DNA of 64,000 nt from JAGWFU01 sp035534575 (GCA_035534575.1 DATLRT010000014.1:15624-79623); one strand, 5' to 3'. Counted from the first letter of the stretch, positions 8,074-16,207 are shown. Numbers and translations are program-made. The notes: generated by a model from the letters alone, not told the origin.

Positions 8074-8976
8074 CTACTCGGTTCCGCTCACGGTGCCGGC
8101 CGCGAATATCCTCGGGGCGTTCTGCCTTGCTATGAGGACCCTGTCGCCCTTCTCCAACTGGATTGGCTTCTCAAGGTCTACCTTTAGCACGCTGCCCTCT
8201 ATCGACTCAACCGTCACTCGCACGTAGGAGAACCCGGATGTGAGCCAGTACTGCTTGCCCTTCTCCATCTTCTCACCCGCGAACGCGCTCGCCTTGAAAT
8301 CCAGAGTGACCTTCTTTGCCCTCTTTATCTGTGTTATCGAGAATATGTCGCCCTTGTCAGCCTCGTCGGATTCTATGCCCTTCAGCGCAAGGCCGACCCT
8401 TGTTCCCGGGTGCGCCTCGTGCACGTCGACGTCCTGGCTCTGTATCGACCTGACCGTTATCTTCTTCCCTGTGTCGTTGAGCAATGTGTCGTGCGTCTTG
8501 AGCGTGCCCTTAGTGACTATGCCCAGAGCGACAGTGCCAATCCCCTTAACGTTGAAGCACCTGTCGATTGCGACCTTGACCGGAGCGGCCAGGTCGACCT
8601 GCGGCATGTGTGAGGTTATCAACTCGATGAGCTCCTCCTTCTCAGCCATGACCGAGTTTGGCAGCGCGATGCCCTTCATCATCTGGCTGACGTCGCTGTC
8701 CTTTGTGAGTATGATGCGCTTGTCGAGTAGCGTGCAGGCGATGAGCACCTCGCCGAACAGCTTGTCGATGTTCCTAGTGCTCAGCACTATCTGGTCCGCA
8801 AGCAGAAGGAGCTCGGGCAGTGCGTAGAACTTCTCTTCTATGGATGTTGGAGCCATGCCTATGATGAGCTTGTCGCCCACCTTCCTCTCGTACATAACCA
8901 TACCGTTCTCAGAGTTCTTCTTCGCTATGTACTCCGCAAGCTGTGTATCCAATGGTATTCCCAGTAGTATGTTCAT
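8074..8976 (-). CDS. SelB-like EF-Tu-family protein lacking GTPase motifs
   Basis: A 300-residue protein. Its C-terminal two thirds resemble EF-Tu/SelB domains 2 and 3: FNVKGIGTVALGIVTKG begins a domain-2 barrel at about residue 141. The N-terminal about 130 residues sit where a G domain would be, but no P-loop (GxxxxGKS/T), DxxG or NKxD is present; this half starts MNILLGIPLDTQLAEYI. Archaeal SelB-like paralogues with a degenerate G domain are known from established family surveys, and this fits them. It lies between the lyase and sulfatase-fold genes (9 and 8 base gaps). The role is unknown; it may bind RNA or ribosomes without GTP switching. Confidence 0.7.
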   Translation of the reverse strand: MNILLGIPLDTQLAEYIAKKNSENGMVMYERKVGDKLIIGMAPTSIEEKFYALPELLLLADQIVLSTRNIDKLFGEVLIACTLLDKRIILTKDSDVSQMMKGIALPNSVMAEKEELIELITSHMPQVDLAAPVKVAIDRCFNVKGIGTVALGIVTKGTLKTHDTLLNDTGKKITVRSIQSQDVDVHEAHPGTRVGLALKGIESDEADKGDIFSITQIKRAKKVTLDFKASAFAGEKMEKGKQYWLTSGFSYVRVTVESIEGSVLKVDLEKPIQLEKGDRVLIARQNAPRIFAAGTVSGTE

Positions 8977-8985
8977 TCAATCGTC

Positions 8986-10365
8986 TCAGATAAGGTTCTT
9001 CGGGTCGAGCAGCCTGTCCAGCTTCTCCCTGTCCATTACTCTCTCTTCAAGGCATATCTGCCTTACGGTCTTGCCCGTGAGGTAGGACTTCCTGGCTATC
9101 TCCGCGGCCTTTGCGTATCCGATGTAGGGCGAGAGCGCGGTGGCGATTGACATGTCGTGCTCTATCCTGCCCTTCAGCACCTTCTCGTTAGCCCTTGTTC
9201 CCTTTATGCAGCGGGTCGAGAGCGTGTCGATTGCGTTGGAGAGTATCTCTATCGAGTAAAGCAGCTTGTATACTATGAGCGGGGTGAAAACATTGAGCTG
9301 GAGCTGGCCGTTCTGAGCAGAGTTCGACACCGCGGCGTCGTTGCCCATCACCTCAAAGCATACCATGTTGACCATCTCAGGTATGCTAGGATTTATCTTT
9401 CCGGGCATGATTGATGAGCCAGGCTGTATCTCAGGAAGTATTATGTCGCTGAAACCGGTAGAGGGGCCGGACGTGAGAAGGCGGAGGTCGTTGGCTATCT
9501 TGTTCAGCGCGACCGCGACGTTTCTGATTGCGCCGCTCACGAATGCCTCGGTCGTCTGGTCTGGTATCTCGTAGAAGAAGTTCTTCGCGTTGTCGAACTT
9601 GCAGCCGGTCAGCCGGTTTATCTCCTTTATGCACATCTGCCTGTATCCCTTGGGCGCGTTTATCCCTGTTCCGATGGCCGTTCCGCCGAGTGGGAGATAC
9701 TTCAGTTCTTTGTTTGCGAGCTCCATTCGCTCCATCTCAACGAACATCGCGGTGGCGAAGGCTGAGAACTCCTGGCCCAGGCTCATCGGAACCGCGTCCT
9801 GAAGGTGGGTCCTCCCCACCTTGAGCACCTTTGCGAACTCGGATGACTTCCTCGAGAGCGCCTGGTTAAGTCCCTTTATTGAGGGGATTAGCTTATCATT
9901 GATTGAAATGTAGGTTGCGATGCGAATCGCGCTGTGGAATGCGTCGTTGGTTGACTGCGACATGTTGACGTGGTCGTTCGGGTGCACGATCTTGTAATCG
10001 CCCTTCTTCCCGTGAAGGAGCTCTATCGCCCTGTTGGCTATGACCTCGTTAACGTTCATGTTTGTGCTAGTGCCAGCACCGGCCTGGAACACCCCGACCA
10101 CGAACTGGTCGTCAAGCTTTCCCGAAATGACCTCATTGGCTGCACGGACAATGGCGTCGCCCCTCTTCTTGTCCAGCTTGCCGAGCCTCACGTTAGTTAT
10201 CGCGGCAGCGATCTTCACTTTGGCAAGTGCGTAAATCAGCTCGTTAGGCATCCTCGTGCCTGAGATCTGGAAGTTGTTGATTGACCTCTGCGTCTCTGAG
10301 CCGTAGTAGGCGCCGGAGTCAACCTTGACGTCGCCAAGCACGTCGTGCTCGGTCCTGCTAGCCAT
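8986..10365 (-). CDS. Aspartate ammonia-lyase / class II fumarase superfamily enzyme
   Basis: A 459-residue lyase with the superfamily signature GSSIMPGKINP, plus AGAGTSTNMN, NDHVNMSQSTNDA and GRTHLQDAVPMSLGQEF. Both aspartases and class II fumarases share these blocks. Several positions look aspartase-like: NAPKGY, NPSIPE after the signature, and GQLQLNV. The G in MPGK is common in fumarases. The product is fumarate in either case, made from aspartate or malate. The start at 10365 was chosen because a TATA-like GAATAAAAATG sits about 25 bases ahead and would be swallowed by the longer reading. First gene of the four-gene operon. Confidence 0.85.
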   Translation of the reverse strand: MASRTEHDVLGDVKVDSGAYYGSETQRSINNFQISGTRMPNELIYALAKVKIAAAITNVRLGKLDKKRGDAIVRAANEVISGKLDDQFVVGVFQAGAGTSTNMNVNEVIANRAIELLHGKKGDYKIVHPNDHVNMSQSTNDAFHSAIRIATYISINDKLIPSIKGLNQALSRKSSEFAKVLKVGRTHLQDAVPMSLGQEFSAFATAMFVEMERMELANKELKYLPLGGTAIGTGINAPKGYRQMCIKEINRLTGCKFDNAKNFFYEIPDQTTEAFVSGAIRNVAVALNKIANDLRLLTSGPSTGFSDIILPEIQPGSSIMPGKINPSIPEMVNMVCFEVMGNDAAVSNSAQNGQLQLNVFTPLIVYKLLYSIEILSNAIDTLSTRCIKGTRANEKVLKGRIEHDMSIATALSPYIGYAKAAEIARKSYLTGKTVRQICLEERVMDREKLDRLLDPKNLI

Positions 10366-10480
10366 GGTATAGAATAGAAACAAGCATTTTTATTCGTGCT
10401 TATCGCACCCAATTTTGCACCAATGGAAAATAAGGTATAGACGTCCAGCGACGGATGGGGGGGCAAGCTTCTTATATTTT

Positions 10481-10502
10481 ACCATATAAACGTATATACG
10501 GT
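10481..10502. promoter_or_regulatory. Palindromic operator ahead of vapBC
   Basis: A 22-base imperfect palindrome with arms ACCATATA and TATACGGT (18 of 22 positions symmetric) lies 8 bases before the antitoxin ATG and overlaps an AT-rich TATA-like region. Ribbon-helix-helix antitoxins usually bind such dyads and repress their own operon. Confidence 0.45.
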
Positions 10503-10510
10503 GAGATGGT

Positions 10511-10765
10511 ATGGTGAAAACAACTATTAATCTTGATACTGAAGTATATAGGGATTTGGTGAAGGAAGCTTTAGAGAAGTACGGAACAACAAAGACGTTA
10601 TCAAAGTTGATAAATGAAAAGTTGAAGAGCATGAGGGCGAAGCGCGACACGGATATAGTGAAAAGGACAGCAGGAATGTGGAAAATAAAGGAAAGCGGGT
10701 CTGAATACGTAAGGCGCGTGCGCCTTGAATCAGAAAAAAGCACAAAGAGGGTGTTGCATGAGTGA
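10511..10765 (+). CDS. vapB: VapB-type ribbon-helix-helix antitoxin
   Basis: An 84-residue protein starting MVKTTINLDTEVYRDLVKEA, the classic ribbon-helix-helix beta strand and first helix. The second helix is TLSKLINEKLKSM. The basic C-terminal part would wrap the toxin. It should dimerise on the palindrome just upstream and neutralise the PIN toxin encoded by the next gene, which overlaps it by 8 bases. The region is AT-richer than its neighbours, as is usual for mobile toxin-antitoxin modules. Confidence 0.8.
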   Translation: MVKTTINLDTEVYRDLVKEALEKYGTTKTLSKLINEKLKSMRAKRDTDIVKRTAGMWKIKESGSEYVRRVRLESEKSTKRVLHE

Positions 10766-11141
10766 AGCAGTGATCGATACAAGCATAATAGTAGACCACC
10801 TTAGAAATGTACCACAGGCTACTGCCCTCATTGAAAGAATCAGGGAAGGCGCGATGGTGGGGTACATATCGGTACTCACTGAGGCGGAATTGTTTGCTGG
10901 AAAGGATTCGGAGGACGGTGATGAGAGGGCCCAACTGCTTGAATTGCTTTCGTTATTCCATAAAATGGACGTGACTGAGGGCATAGCTAGAGTGGCAGGT
11001 GACTTTAGAAGAAAGTACGGATCGCCGCTTGTGGATGCGGTTATAGCGGCCACGTCATTCATGACCAGATGCAAGGTAATAACTCAGAACTTAAGGGACT
11101 TCGAAAGGATAAAGGAGATAACTGCGGAGAAACTGTATTGA
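10758..11141 (+). CDS. vapC: VapC-type PIN-domain toxin (ribonuclease)
   Basis: A 127-residue PIN-domain protein. The start at 10758 gives MSEAVIDTSIIVDHL, with the first catalytic Asp in IDTS. Further acidic residues appear in LTEAELFAG and in SPLVDAVIAAT, and TQNLRDFERI closes the fold. PIN toxins are Mg-dependent RNases that cut tRNA or rRNA. It is translationally coupled to the antitoxin through the 8-base overlap. Confidence 0.85.
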   Translation: MSEAVIDTSIIVDHLRNVPQATALIERIREGAMVGYISVLTEAELFAGKDSEDGDERAQLLELLSLFHKMDVTEGIARVAGDFRRKYGSPLVDAVIAATSFMTRCKVITQNLRDFERIKEITAEKLY

Positions 11142-11142
11142 G

Positions 11143-11153
11143 TTTTTATTTTT
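11143..11153 (+). terminator. T-rich terminator after vapC
   Basis: TTTTTATTTTT follows the vapC stop by one base, with no strong hairpin. Archaeal RNA polymerase terminates at such T tracts. Confidence 0.45.
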
Positions 11154-11161
11154 GCTTGCGG

Positions 11162-11437
11162 CTATCGGTATCTTTTTCCCCAGAAGAGGTACTTATGCAT
11201 CCTTTCGTGAACGGAGCTCTTCAGCACGAACCAGACGCTGATGCACATTACAAGTATGGTCAGGGCGGTTATCGCAACGGAAAACTGCAAAGTCAGCAGT
11301 CCGGGCTTATTAGACAACGTATAGAACACAACCGTGTTCATCGCGGATATGACGATTACAGTCCTCAGTATCAGCTCCCAAAACTGCTCCTTTCTGTATC
11401 TTTTGTCTTCCGCATCTTTTCCAGCCATGTCACTCAA
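11162..11437 (-). CDS. Small two-helix membrane protein
   Basis: Unrecognised 91-residue protein with a charged N-terminal tail (KDAEDKRYRKEQ), two transmembrane helices (about residues 24-42 and 50-72) and a basic C terminus. An alternative start is the ATG at 11428. It follows the flavoprotein gene by 15 bases on the same strand, so it might be a membrane partner of that enzyme. It has no haem-ligating His pair typical of SdhC/D, so this is only inference from position. Confidence 0.55.
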   Translation of the reverse strand: MSDMAGKDAEDKRYRKEQFWELILRTVIVISAMNTVVFYTLSNKPGLLTLQFSVAITALTILVMCISVWFVLKSSVHERMHKYLFWGKRYR

Positions 11438-11452
11438 CTATTGTTTGGCAGT

Positions 11453-13198
11453 TCATTCTAAAAGCTTGTGCGGTGCCTTGGTCTTGAGGCTCTTTATGAC
11501 CCTCTCCAGCTCGGGGCTGACCTTTGGTATCTGCCTCGTTGAGAGCTCGACCTTCCCGTGCTCGCTCTTCGCTATTATGTTCACTCTCCACAACCCGCTC
11601 GGCTTGGGATAGTCGCTCCTGTAGTGCGCACCCCTGCTCTCCCTGCGCATTAGCGCACCCTGTATCACGGCCTCGCACAGCCCGAACATCTTCTCGGTCT
11701 CCAGAGCAATCTTGAGGTCTGTGTTGCCCTTGAGCCCGCCGCTTACCCTGACCTTGGAGAACCCCTTCTTCAGCTCCCGGATCTTTTTTAGCGCGTGCGT
11801 CATCTGTGCCGAGTTCCTCACTATACCAACGTCGGCCCACATGGTCTCCTGCATCTTTGCCCTTATCGCTTCCGCAGACGCGGAAGTCTTGCCCATGAAT
11901 CCGTCCAGGTGGGAGATCGCCTCTTCTATCTCGATGGCGCTGAGCTTGTTCCTCTCCGCGCCTGCTGTTACCCGCTCTGCCGCCCTTATACCCACTATTT
12001 TGCCGTAGACGATGGTCTCGAGCAGGCTGTTGCCGCCCAATCTGTTGGCTCCGTGGATCTGGCCCACCGACTCTCCCACAGCGAAGAGGCCCTTTATCCT
12101 TGTCTCCCCGTTCAGCGTTACATCCACGCCGCCCATCGTGTAGTGAGCTGTCGGCGCTACCTCCATTTTCTGCTTGGAGATGTCTATGCCCACGAGCTCC
12201 TTGAACTGGTGGTACATCTTGGGCAGCCTGTCCATTATCTTCGATATCGGCATCTGCGTTATGTCAAGGTAGACGCCGCCGTGCGCAGTTCCGTTGCCAG
12301 CCTTTATCTCGCTGAATATTGCCCGCGCCACCTCGTCCCTCGGGCCGAGCTCCATCCTTGCTGGGTCGTAGCGCTTCATGAAACGCTCGCCTTTGCTGTT
12401 GAGCAGTATGCCACCCTCGCCCCTCACCGCCTCGGTGACAAGCGTGCCCACCGCCTTCTTGGGGAACACCATACCGGTAGGGTGGAACTGCACCATCTCC
12501 ATGTCCACAAGGCCCACGCCTGCCTCCAGTGCCAGCGCAGCGCCGTCACCGTGGTTCTCGTAGCTCCTTGACGAGCTCCTCGAGTATAGTTTAGTGTAAC
12601 CGCCAGCCGCGATGATGACCGCGCGTGCGCTGATTACTATGAGCTTTCCATTTGCGAAGTCGATGCACAATGCGCCCCTTATCCCCTTATCAGACTTGAG
12701 CAGGGTCACAACAAACATGTCGCCCATCAGCTTTATCCCGCGCTTCGAGACCTGGGTTATGAGAACGCGCATCATCTCCTTGCCGGTCTGGTCGCCGTAG
12801 AAGCATGTCCGCCTGTAAGTGTGAGCTCCGAAAAATCTTTGCGTGAGCTTGCCGTTCTTCTCCCTATGGAACCTCGCGCCCCAGCCAACCAGCTCTCGCA
12901 CAGCATCGGGCGCGCTCCTGCAGAGCAGCTCGACAGCCTTGTAGTCAGCGAGCTGCCAGCCCTCCATCAGTGTGTCTGCAGCGTGAATCTTCCAGTTGTC
13001 CTTCGGGTCCATAGTGCCCAGCGCCGCGTTGATGCCCCCCGTTGCGAGGACGGTATGCGCGTCGCCCTTCTTGCACTTTCCGAGGACCAGTATCTCCCTT
13101 GCGCCGCTGTCGTGCGCCGCTATGGCGACCCTCAATCCCGATGCGCCCGATCCTATTACCAGTATATCGGTGCTTAGGGTGCGGTATTTGGGCTCCAT
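11453..13198 (-). CDS. Fumarate reductase/succinate dehydrogenase flavoprotein or L-aspartate oxidase
   Basis: A 581-residue FAD enzyme of the SdhA/FrdA/NadB family. It has the dinucleotide motif VIGSGASGLRVA near the N terminus, the active-site run FHPTGMV, TEAVRGEGG, the arginine loop RDEVARAI, HYTMGGV and the FAD-capping GGNSLLE. The C terminus has RRESRGAHYRSDYP, as in SdhA/FrdA. No iron-sulfur or cytochrome subunit gene is found in the window. It could be a soluble fumarate reductase, a subunit whose partners lie elsewhere, or an aspartate oxidase starting NAD synthesis. Fumarate made by the lyase at 9-10 kb is a plausible substrate. Confidence 0.85.
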   Translation of the reverse strand: MEPKYRTLSTDILVIGSGASGLRVAIAAHDSGAREILVLGKCKKGDAHTVLATGGINAALGTMDPKDNWKIHAADTLMEGWQLADYKAVELLCRSAPDAVRELVGWGARFHREKNGKLTQRFFGAHTYRRTCFYGDQTGKEMMRVLITQVSKRGIKLMGDMFVVTLLKSDKGIRGALCIDFANGKLIVISARAVIIAAGGYTKLYSRSSSRSYENHGDGAALALEAGVGLVDMEMVQFHPTGMVFPKKAVGTLVTEAVRGEGGILLNSKGERFMKRYDPARMELGPRDEVARAIFSEIKAGNGTAHGGVYLDITQMPISKIMDRLPKMYHQFKELVGIDISKQKMEVAPTAHYTMGGVDVTLNGETRIKGLFAVGESVGQIHGANRLGGNSLLETIVYGKIVGIRAAERVTAGAERNKLSAIEIEEAISHLDGFMGKTSASAEAIRAKMQETMWADVGIVRNSAQMTHALKKIRELKKGFSKVRVSGGLKGNTDLKIALETEKMFGLCEAVIQGALMRRESRGAHYRSDYPKPSGLWRVNIIAKSEHGKVELSTRQIPKVSPELERVIKSLKTKAPHKLLE

Positions 13199-13230
13199 GC
13201 GACCAGCAAATTATAGTGCTGTGCCACGCC

Positions 13231-13239
13231 TTAAATACC
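13231..13239 (+). promoter_or_regulatory. TATA box of the DUF1761-like gene
   Basis: TTAAATACC is centred 26 bases before the ATG at 13260, giving a leaderless transcript. The same AT region lies in the short gap to the divergent flavoprotein start. Confidence 0.5.
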
Positions 13240-13259
13240 TTGCCCGAGCAGTATTTACC

Positions 13260-13670
13260 ATGTTGACAATACAGGGAATCAACTATCTTGCAGTAGTTGT
13301 GGCAGCGGTAGTTGCCTTCATAATAGGGATGGTGCTTTTCTCCCCGAAGTTCTTCGGGAAAGACTGGGCCAAGGAGATGGGAGTGTCGCCCAAACCTCGC
13401 AAGGGCGGTGGAATGGTCAAGGGCATAGTTGGCGCCATAGTCTCGGTGCTGATAACCGCTTTCGTTCTTGAGGTGCTGATTGGCTCGCTAGGGATAACCG
13501 GAATGAGAGGCGCTCTCGAGCTCGGCATCGCCGTCTGGCTGGGGTTCTTCTTCAGCACGCAGCTGGTGAGGGTAAGCTTCGGAGGCTCCAGGAGGATGTT
13601 CTTTGTGATGGCGGCACACGATATAATCGTAGTGCTGGTCATGAGCGCAATACTTGTGGCGATGGGCTAA
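13260..13670 (+). CDS. DUF1761-like four-helix membrane protein
   Basis: A 136-residue integral membrane protein with four hydrophobic segments. The pattern matches the DUF1761 family: an early MVLFSPKFFGKDWAKEMG loop after the first helix, a helix ending in the LEVLIGSLGI region, and GFFFSTQLVRVSFGG. The function of the family is not known. The ATG at 13260 is chosen over longer readings because these would begin inside the divergent flavoprotein gene and because of the TATA box. A strong T-rich tract follows the stop. Confidence 0.7.
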   Translation: MLTIQGINYLAVVVAAVVAFIIGMVLFSPKFFGKDWAKEMGVSPKPRKGGGMVKGIVGAIVSVLITAFVLEVLIGSLGITGMRGALELGIAVWLGFFFSTQLVRVSFGGSRRMFFVMAAHDIIVVLVMSAILVAMG

Positions 13671-13682
13671 AGAGCCCCCCAC

Positions 13683-13708
13683 TTTCTTTTCCTTCTTTTT
13701 TTCTTTTC
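13683..13708 (+). terminator. Long T-rich terminator
   Basis: About 26 bases made almost only of T and C (TTTCTTTTCC then TTCTTTTTTTC) directly behind the DUF1761-like gene. Confidence 0.5.
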
Positions 13709-13722
13709 GCTGCACTTGAGGA

Positions 13723-14787
13723 TCAGACATAAGTCTGCGCGTATGCCTGGCCGTTGCTCCCTATGAAGAAGGTGTACGTGGAGCCCAGGAAGCTGTTGCC
13801 ACCGGTCTGGTTGAGCCACATGAGGATGGTGTACTCGCCGGGGCCGTACTGGCTGGTCAGGTTCTGCATGTTGAACCGTATGTCGAACTCGTTGCCATTG
13901 GTCTGGTAAGTGTCGGCGACTATGGTGGTTATGTTGTCGTAGTAGTAGCTTGAGTCGCTCACCACGCCCGCGACGGTGTTGCCGTAGCCGTACTCCGATG
14001 TCGCGTTGAGTTGTGCAACAGTCATGTTGGCGATTGGCGGGTCGTAGACCACCTCGACCGATTGCAATGAGTATCCGTTCTGGATCTGGCCTGGCAGAGT
14101 TACCTCGCCGCCCGAGTATGCAGGTCCGTTGGACCAGCTTATGTAGTTGTCTATGAAGTCCTGGGTCAGGTAGACCCTGCCCGCGTCATAGCTTACGCCG
14201 ATGCTCACCTGGTTGTGGTTGGGGTCGAGGATGTTCTCCCTGTGGCCGTTGTTGCAGCACGCCTGGTCGTTGTACATCATGTCGTACTCCATTCCAGCGA
14301 GCGAGGAGGTGACGTTTATGTTCCCGTGGCAGATCGGGCCGAGGCAGACAGTGCTGTAGTTGGTGGCTATGTTCTCCGCAACCGCACCGGTGCCGCCCAG
14401 AGCGGTGTACCTCATGTAGGGCTTCATACCGTAGATGTCCCAGTGGCTGAAGTACTGGTTGTCATACATGCTCTGTGAGTGCTGCTGTGCGGAGGACTCG
14501 GTTGAGAGCGTCACGTTGGACAGCCCATACTGGCTCCTGTCCTTGTTTATCAACGAGAGCATGTAGTAATCAAGCTGGGTAAGGTTGGCAGCCTGCACCG
14601 TGCTTGTCGAATAGCTCTGGTTCACGGTGGTAGTATACGCAGTGGTGGAGTTGTAAGCCGCGGTAGTGGTCAGGTTGAACCCGCCCGAGGGCAGCTTGAG
14701 GCTTGCGGGCAGGACAAATATCGCGAGCACCACTATCAGCGCTATGAACAGGATTGTGCCGGCAAGCAATGCGTAGGCGGATGCCAT
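13723..14787 (-). CDS. Anchored CAP/SCP-domain surface protein
   Basis: A 354-residue extracellular protein. An N-terminal signal-anchor helix (about residues 3-28) is followed by a Thr/Ser-rich stalk and a CAP (SCP/PR-1) domain with HSQSMYDNQYFSHWD, AENIATN and GHRENILDPNHNQVSIGV. These carry the His/Glu residues of the family's cavity. A C-terminal beta domain of about 150 residues ends in YTFFIGSNGQAYAQTYV. Many N-glycosylation sequons are present. Bacterial and archaeal CAP proteins have no settled activity. The ATG at 14787 is supported by a TATA-like AATTTAATAC about 25 bases ahead. Confidence 0.75.
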   Translation of the reverse strand: MASAYALLAGTILFIALIVVLAIFVLPASLKLPSGGFNLTTTAAYNSTTAYTTTVNQSYSTSTVQAANLTQLDYYMLSLINKDRSQYGLSNVTLSTESSAQQHSQSMYDNQYFSHWDIYGMKPYMRYTALGGTGAVAENIATNYSTVCLGPICHGNINVTSSLAGMEYDMMYNDQACCNNGHRENILDPNHNQVSIGVSYDAGRVYLTQDFIDNYISWSNGPAYSGGEVTLPGQIQNGYSLQSVEVVYDPPIANMTVAQLNATSEYGYGNTVAGVVSDSSYYYDNITTIVADTYQTNGNEFDIRFNMQNLTSQYGPGEYTILMWLNQTGGNSFLGSTYTFFIGSNGQAYAQTYV

Positions 14788-14907
14788 TATGGATTTTGGC
14801 AGATACGTATTAAATTCGTATCGCGCCACCAGCATTCCCCGATTTTTGGAAAAGTTATATATATCCAGCCAAAAAGAGTTTTAATCGGTTATGCAACAGG
14901 GGATGGA

Positions 14908-15375
14908 ATGTTCAACTACGATTATATCCTGATAGTGGTCGTCTCCATCGCGCTCACGTTCGTCTCCTATCGCTCGATAAAGGGCACAAAGTTCAGGAGA
15001 GGATCCACCTCCATAAGGATAGTGGTGTACTTCCTGATTTTGGCATACTCAGTAGCCAATGCTGGCTACCCTTACTACATCATAGGCGGGATAGCATTGG
15101 CCGCAGTGGTGGGTGCTCTTGCGGGTGTAAGGTTCGGAAGGGTCAGGTTCTACCACAAGAAGGGGCAGACCCACTACCAAAGATCCGCGGCGGTTGTGGT
15201 TGTGTGGCTGATAGCGATACTGGTAAGGGTGAGCCTAACCCTGCTGGGACAGTCTGCCTTCCTGCCGAACCTCGTAGTGGATCTCACCCTCTCGCTCACC
15301 ACCGGACTTATGGCCGGCGAGGCGGTACATATAGCCAGGGAGTATAGGAAACACCTCGAAAGGCAGCCGGGATAG
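14908..15375 (+). CDS. Hypothetical four-helix membrane protein
   Basis: Unrecognised 155-residue protein with about four transmembrane helices (near residues 5-22, 40-70, 95-112 and 118-138) and short basic loops. The GIALAAVVGALAGVRFG helix is small-residue rich. A TATA box (TTATATATATC, about 14855-14865) gives a leader of roughly 20 bases with a GGGGA sequence before the ATG. No motif indicates substrate or enzyme activity. Confidence 0.6.
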   Translation: MFNYDYILIVVVSIALTFVSYRSIKGTKFRRGSTSIRIVVYFLILAYSVANAGYPYYIIGGIALAAVVGALAGVRFGRVRFYHKKGQTHYQRSAAVVVVWLIAILVRVSLTLLGQSAFLPNLVVDLTLSLTTGLMAGEAVHIAREYRKHLERQPG

Positions 15376-15456
15376 CCGTATGTCCTCATAATCGGGATTC
15401 TTGACGCAAGGTAAAGTCATATATATTTGAATAAACAGATATATAGTGGTGGAAAT

Positions 15457-15846
15457 GTGTCCAAGATAATAAGCCCGGCCCAGCTGAGATTCAAGGATGA
15501 CGGCAAGTACATTACCGCATTAACTGACAAGAAGCTTACTAAGACTGATATCTCAATGCTGGTCAAGGAGGCAAAGGGCAGGAACAGGATAGTAGACCTC
15601 AGCGGGAGGGACCTGAGGGGCCTGGACCTCAGCAGGCTGGCGCTCGGAAGGGCGAATATCTCCAACGCGGACCTGTCAGGGGCAAACCTCTCATACGCCT
15701 CGCTGTTCAATGCTAACCTTTCGCATGCGGATATGTCCAACGCCAACCTGTCATACGCGGACTTCTCCTATGCAAATCTCTCGCATGCCAAGCTGATGGA
15801 CTCGAACATGGCGAACGCTGTCATGCTCAAGACGATTCTTCCGTAA
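15457..15846 (+). CDS. Pentapeptide-repeat protein
   Basis: About 129 residues. The second half consists of tandem A(D/N)LSxA pentapeptides: LSGRDLRGLDLSRLALG, then ADLSGANLSYA and so on to the C terminus. These form a right-handed quadrilateral beta-helix. The first half (ISPAQLRFKDDGKYITALTD) is non-repetitive. I prefer the GTG at 15457, because the TATA element TATATATTTG (15419-15428) lies about 30 bases ahead of it and AGTGGTGG precedes it. A TTG at 15427 would sit inside the TATA box. The function of such small proteins is mostly unknown; some mimic DNA. Confidence 0.7.
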   Translation: MSKIISPAQLRFKDDGKYITALTDKKLTKTDISMLVKEAKGRNRIVDLSGRDLRGLDLSRLALGRANISNADLSGANLSYASLFNANLSHADMSNANLSYADFSYANLSHAKLMDSNMANAVMLKTILP

Positions 15847-15860
15847 AAAAGAGGAAGGGA
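15845..15860 (-). terminator. T-rich terminator between convergent genes
   Basis: On the minus strand the 19-base gap reads CTTCCTCTTTTTTAC directly behind the YCII protein stop. Confidence 0.35.
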
Positions 15861-15865
15861 GATGA

Positions 15866-16207
15866 TTACATCTCCATTTCCACGCATTCCCTTATCACTG
15901 TGGATCCCATCTTCGACTTTGCATGAGGCGATGCCTTGGCTATCTTCAGCGCATCGGCCATGCTCTTCGCCTTTATCAACATGTATCCGGCGATGTCAAT
16001 CTTGTCGGGCTTGTATGCCTTGACTCCGGTTGACATGATTGCCTTTCCCTCCCTGTGCGTAGGTGCGGATGAAGCGAGAACGCCCCGCTTCGCCAACGGG
16101 CCCAGGTAGTCCCTCCACGGCTTGATTCCGGCCTCCATCTGAGCCTTGGTCGGGTTCTTCGGCATCTTCATTTCCTTGTTGTACATCAGTAACAGGTATG
16201 TTGCCAT
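15866..16207 (-). CDS. YCII-related domain protein
   Basis: A 113-residue protein with the ferredoxin-like YCII/DGPF pattern: YLLLMYNKE at the start, a central GGLA-type turn replaced by GVLASSAPTHREGKA, and AGYMLIKAKSMADALKIAKASPHA, the typical helix after the third strand. Members are often stress-linked or fused to sigma factors in bacteria; the activity is unknown. A perfect TATTTAAATA box lies 26-36 bases upstream on the minus strand, supporting the ATG at 16207. Confidence 0.75.
   Translation of the reverse strand: MATYLLLMYNKEMKMPKNPTKAQMEAGIKPWRDYLGPLAKRGVLASSAPTHREGKAIMSTGVKAYKPDKIDIAGYMLIKAKSMADALKIAKASPHAKSKMGSTVIRECVEMEM

Noticed and set aside
11795..12571. A 258-codon open frame antisense to the flavoprotein
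   Set aside because: Shadow frame with antisense-type composition and no start signals.
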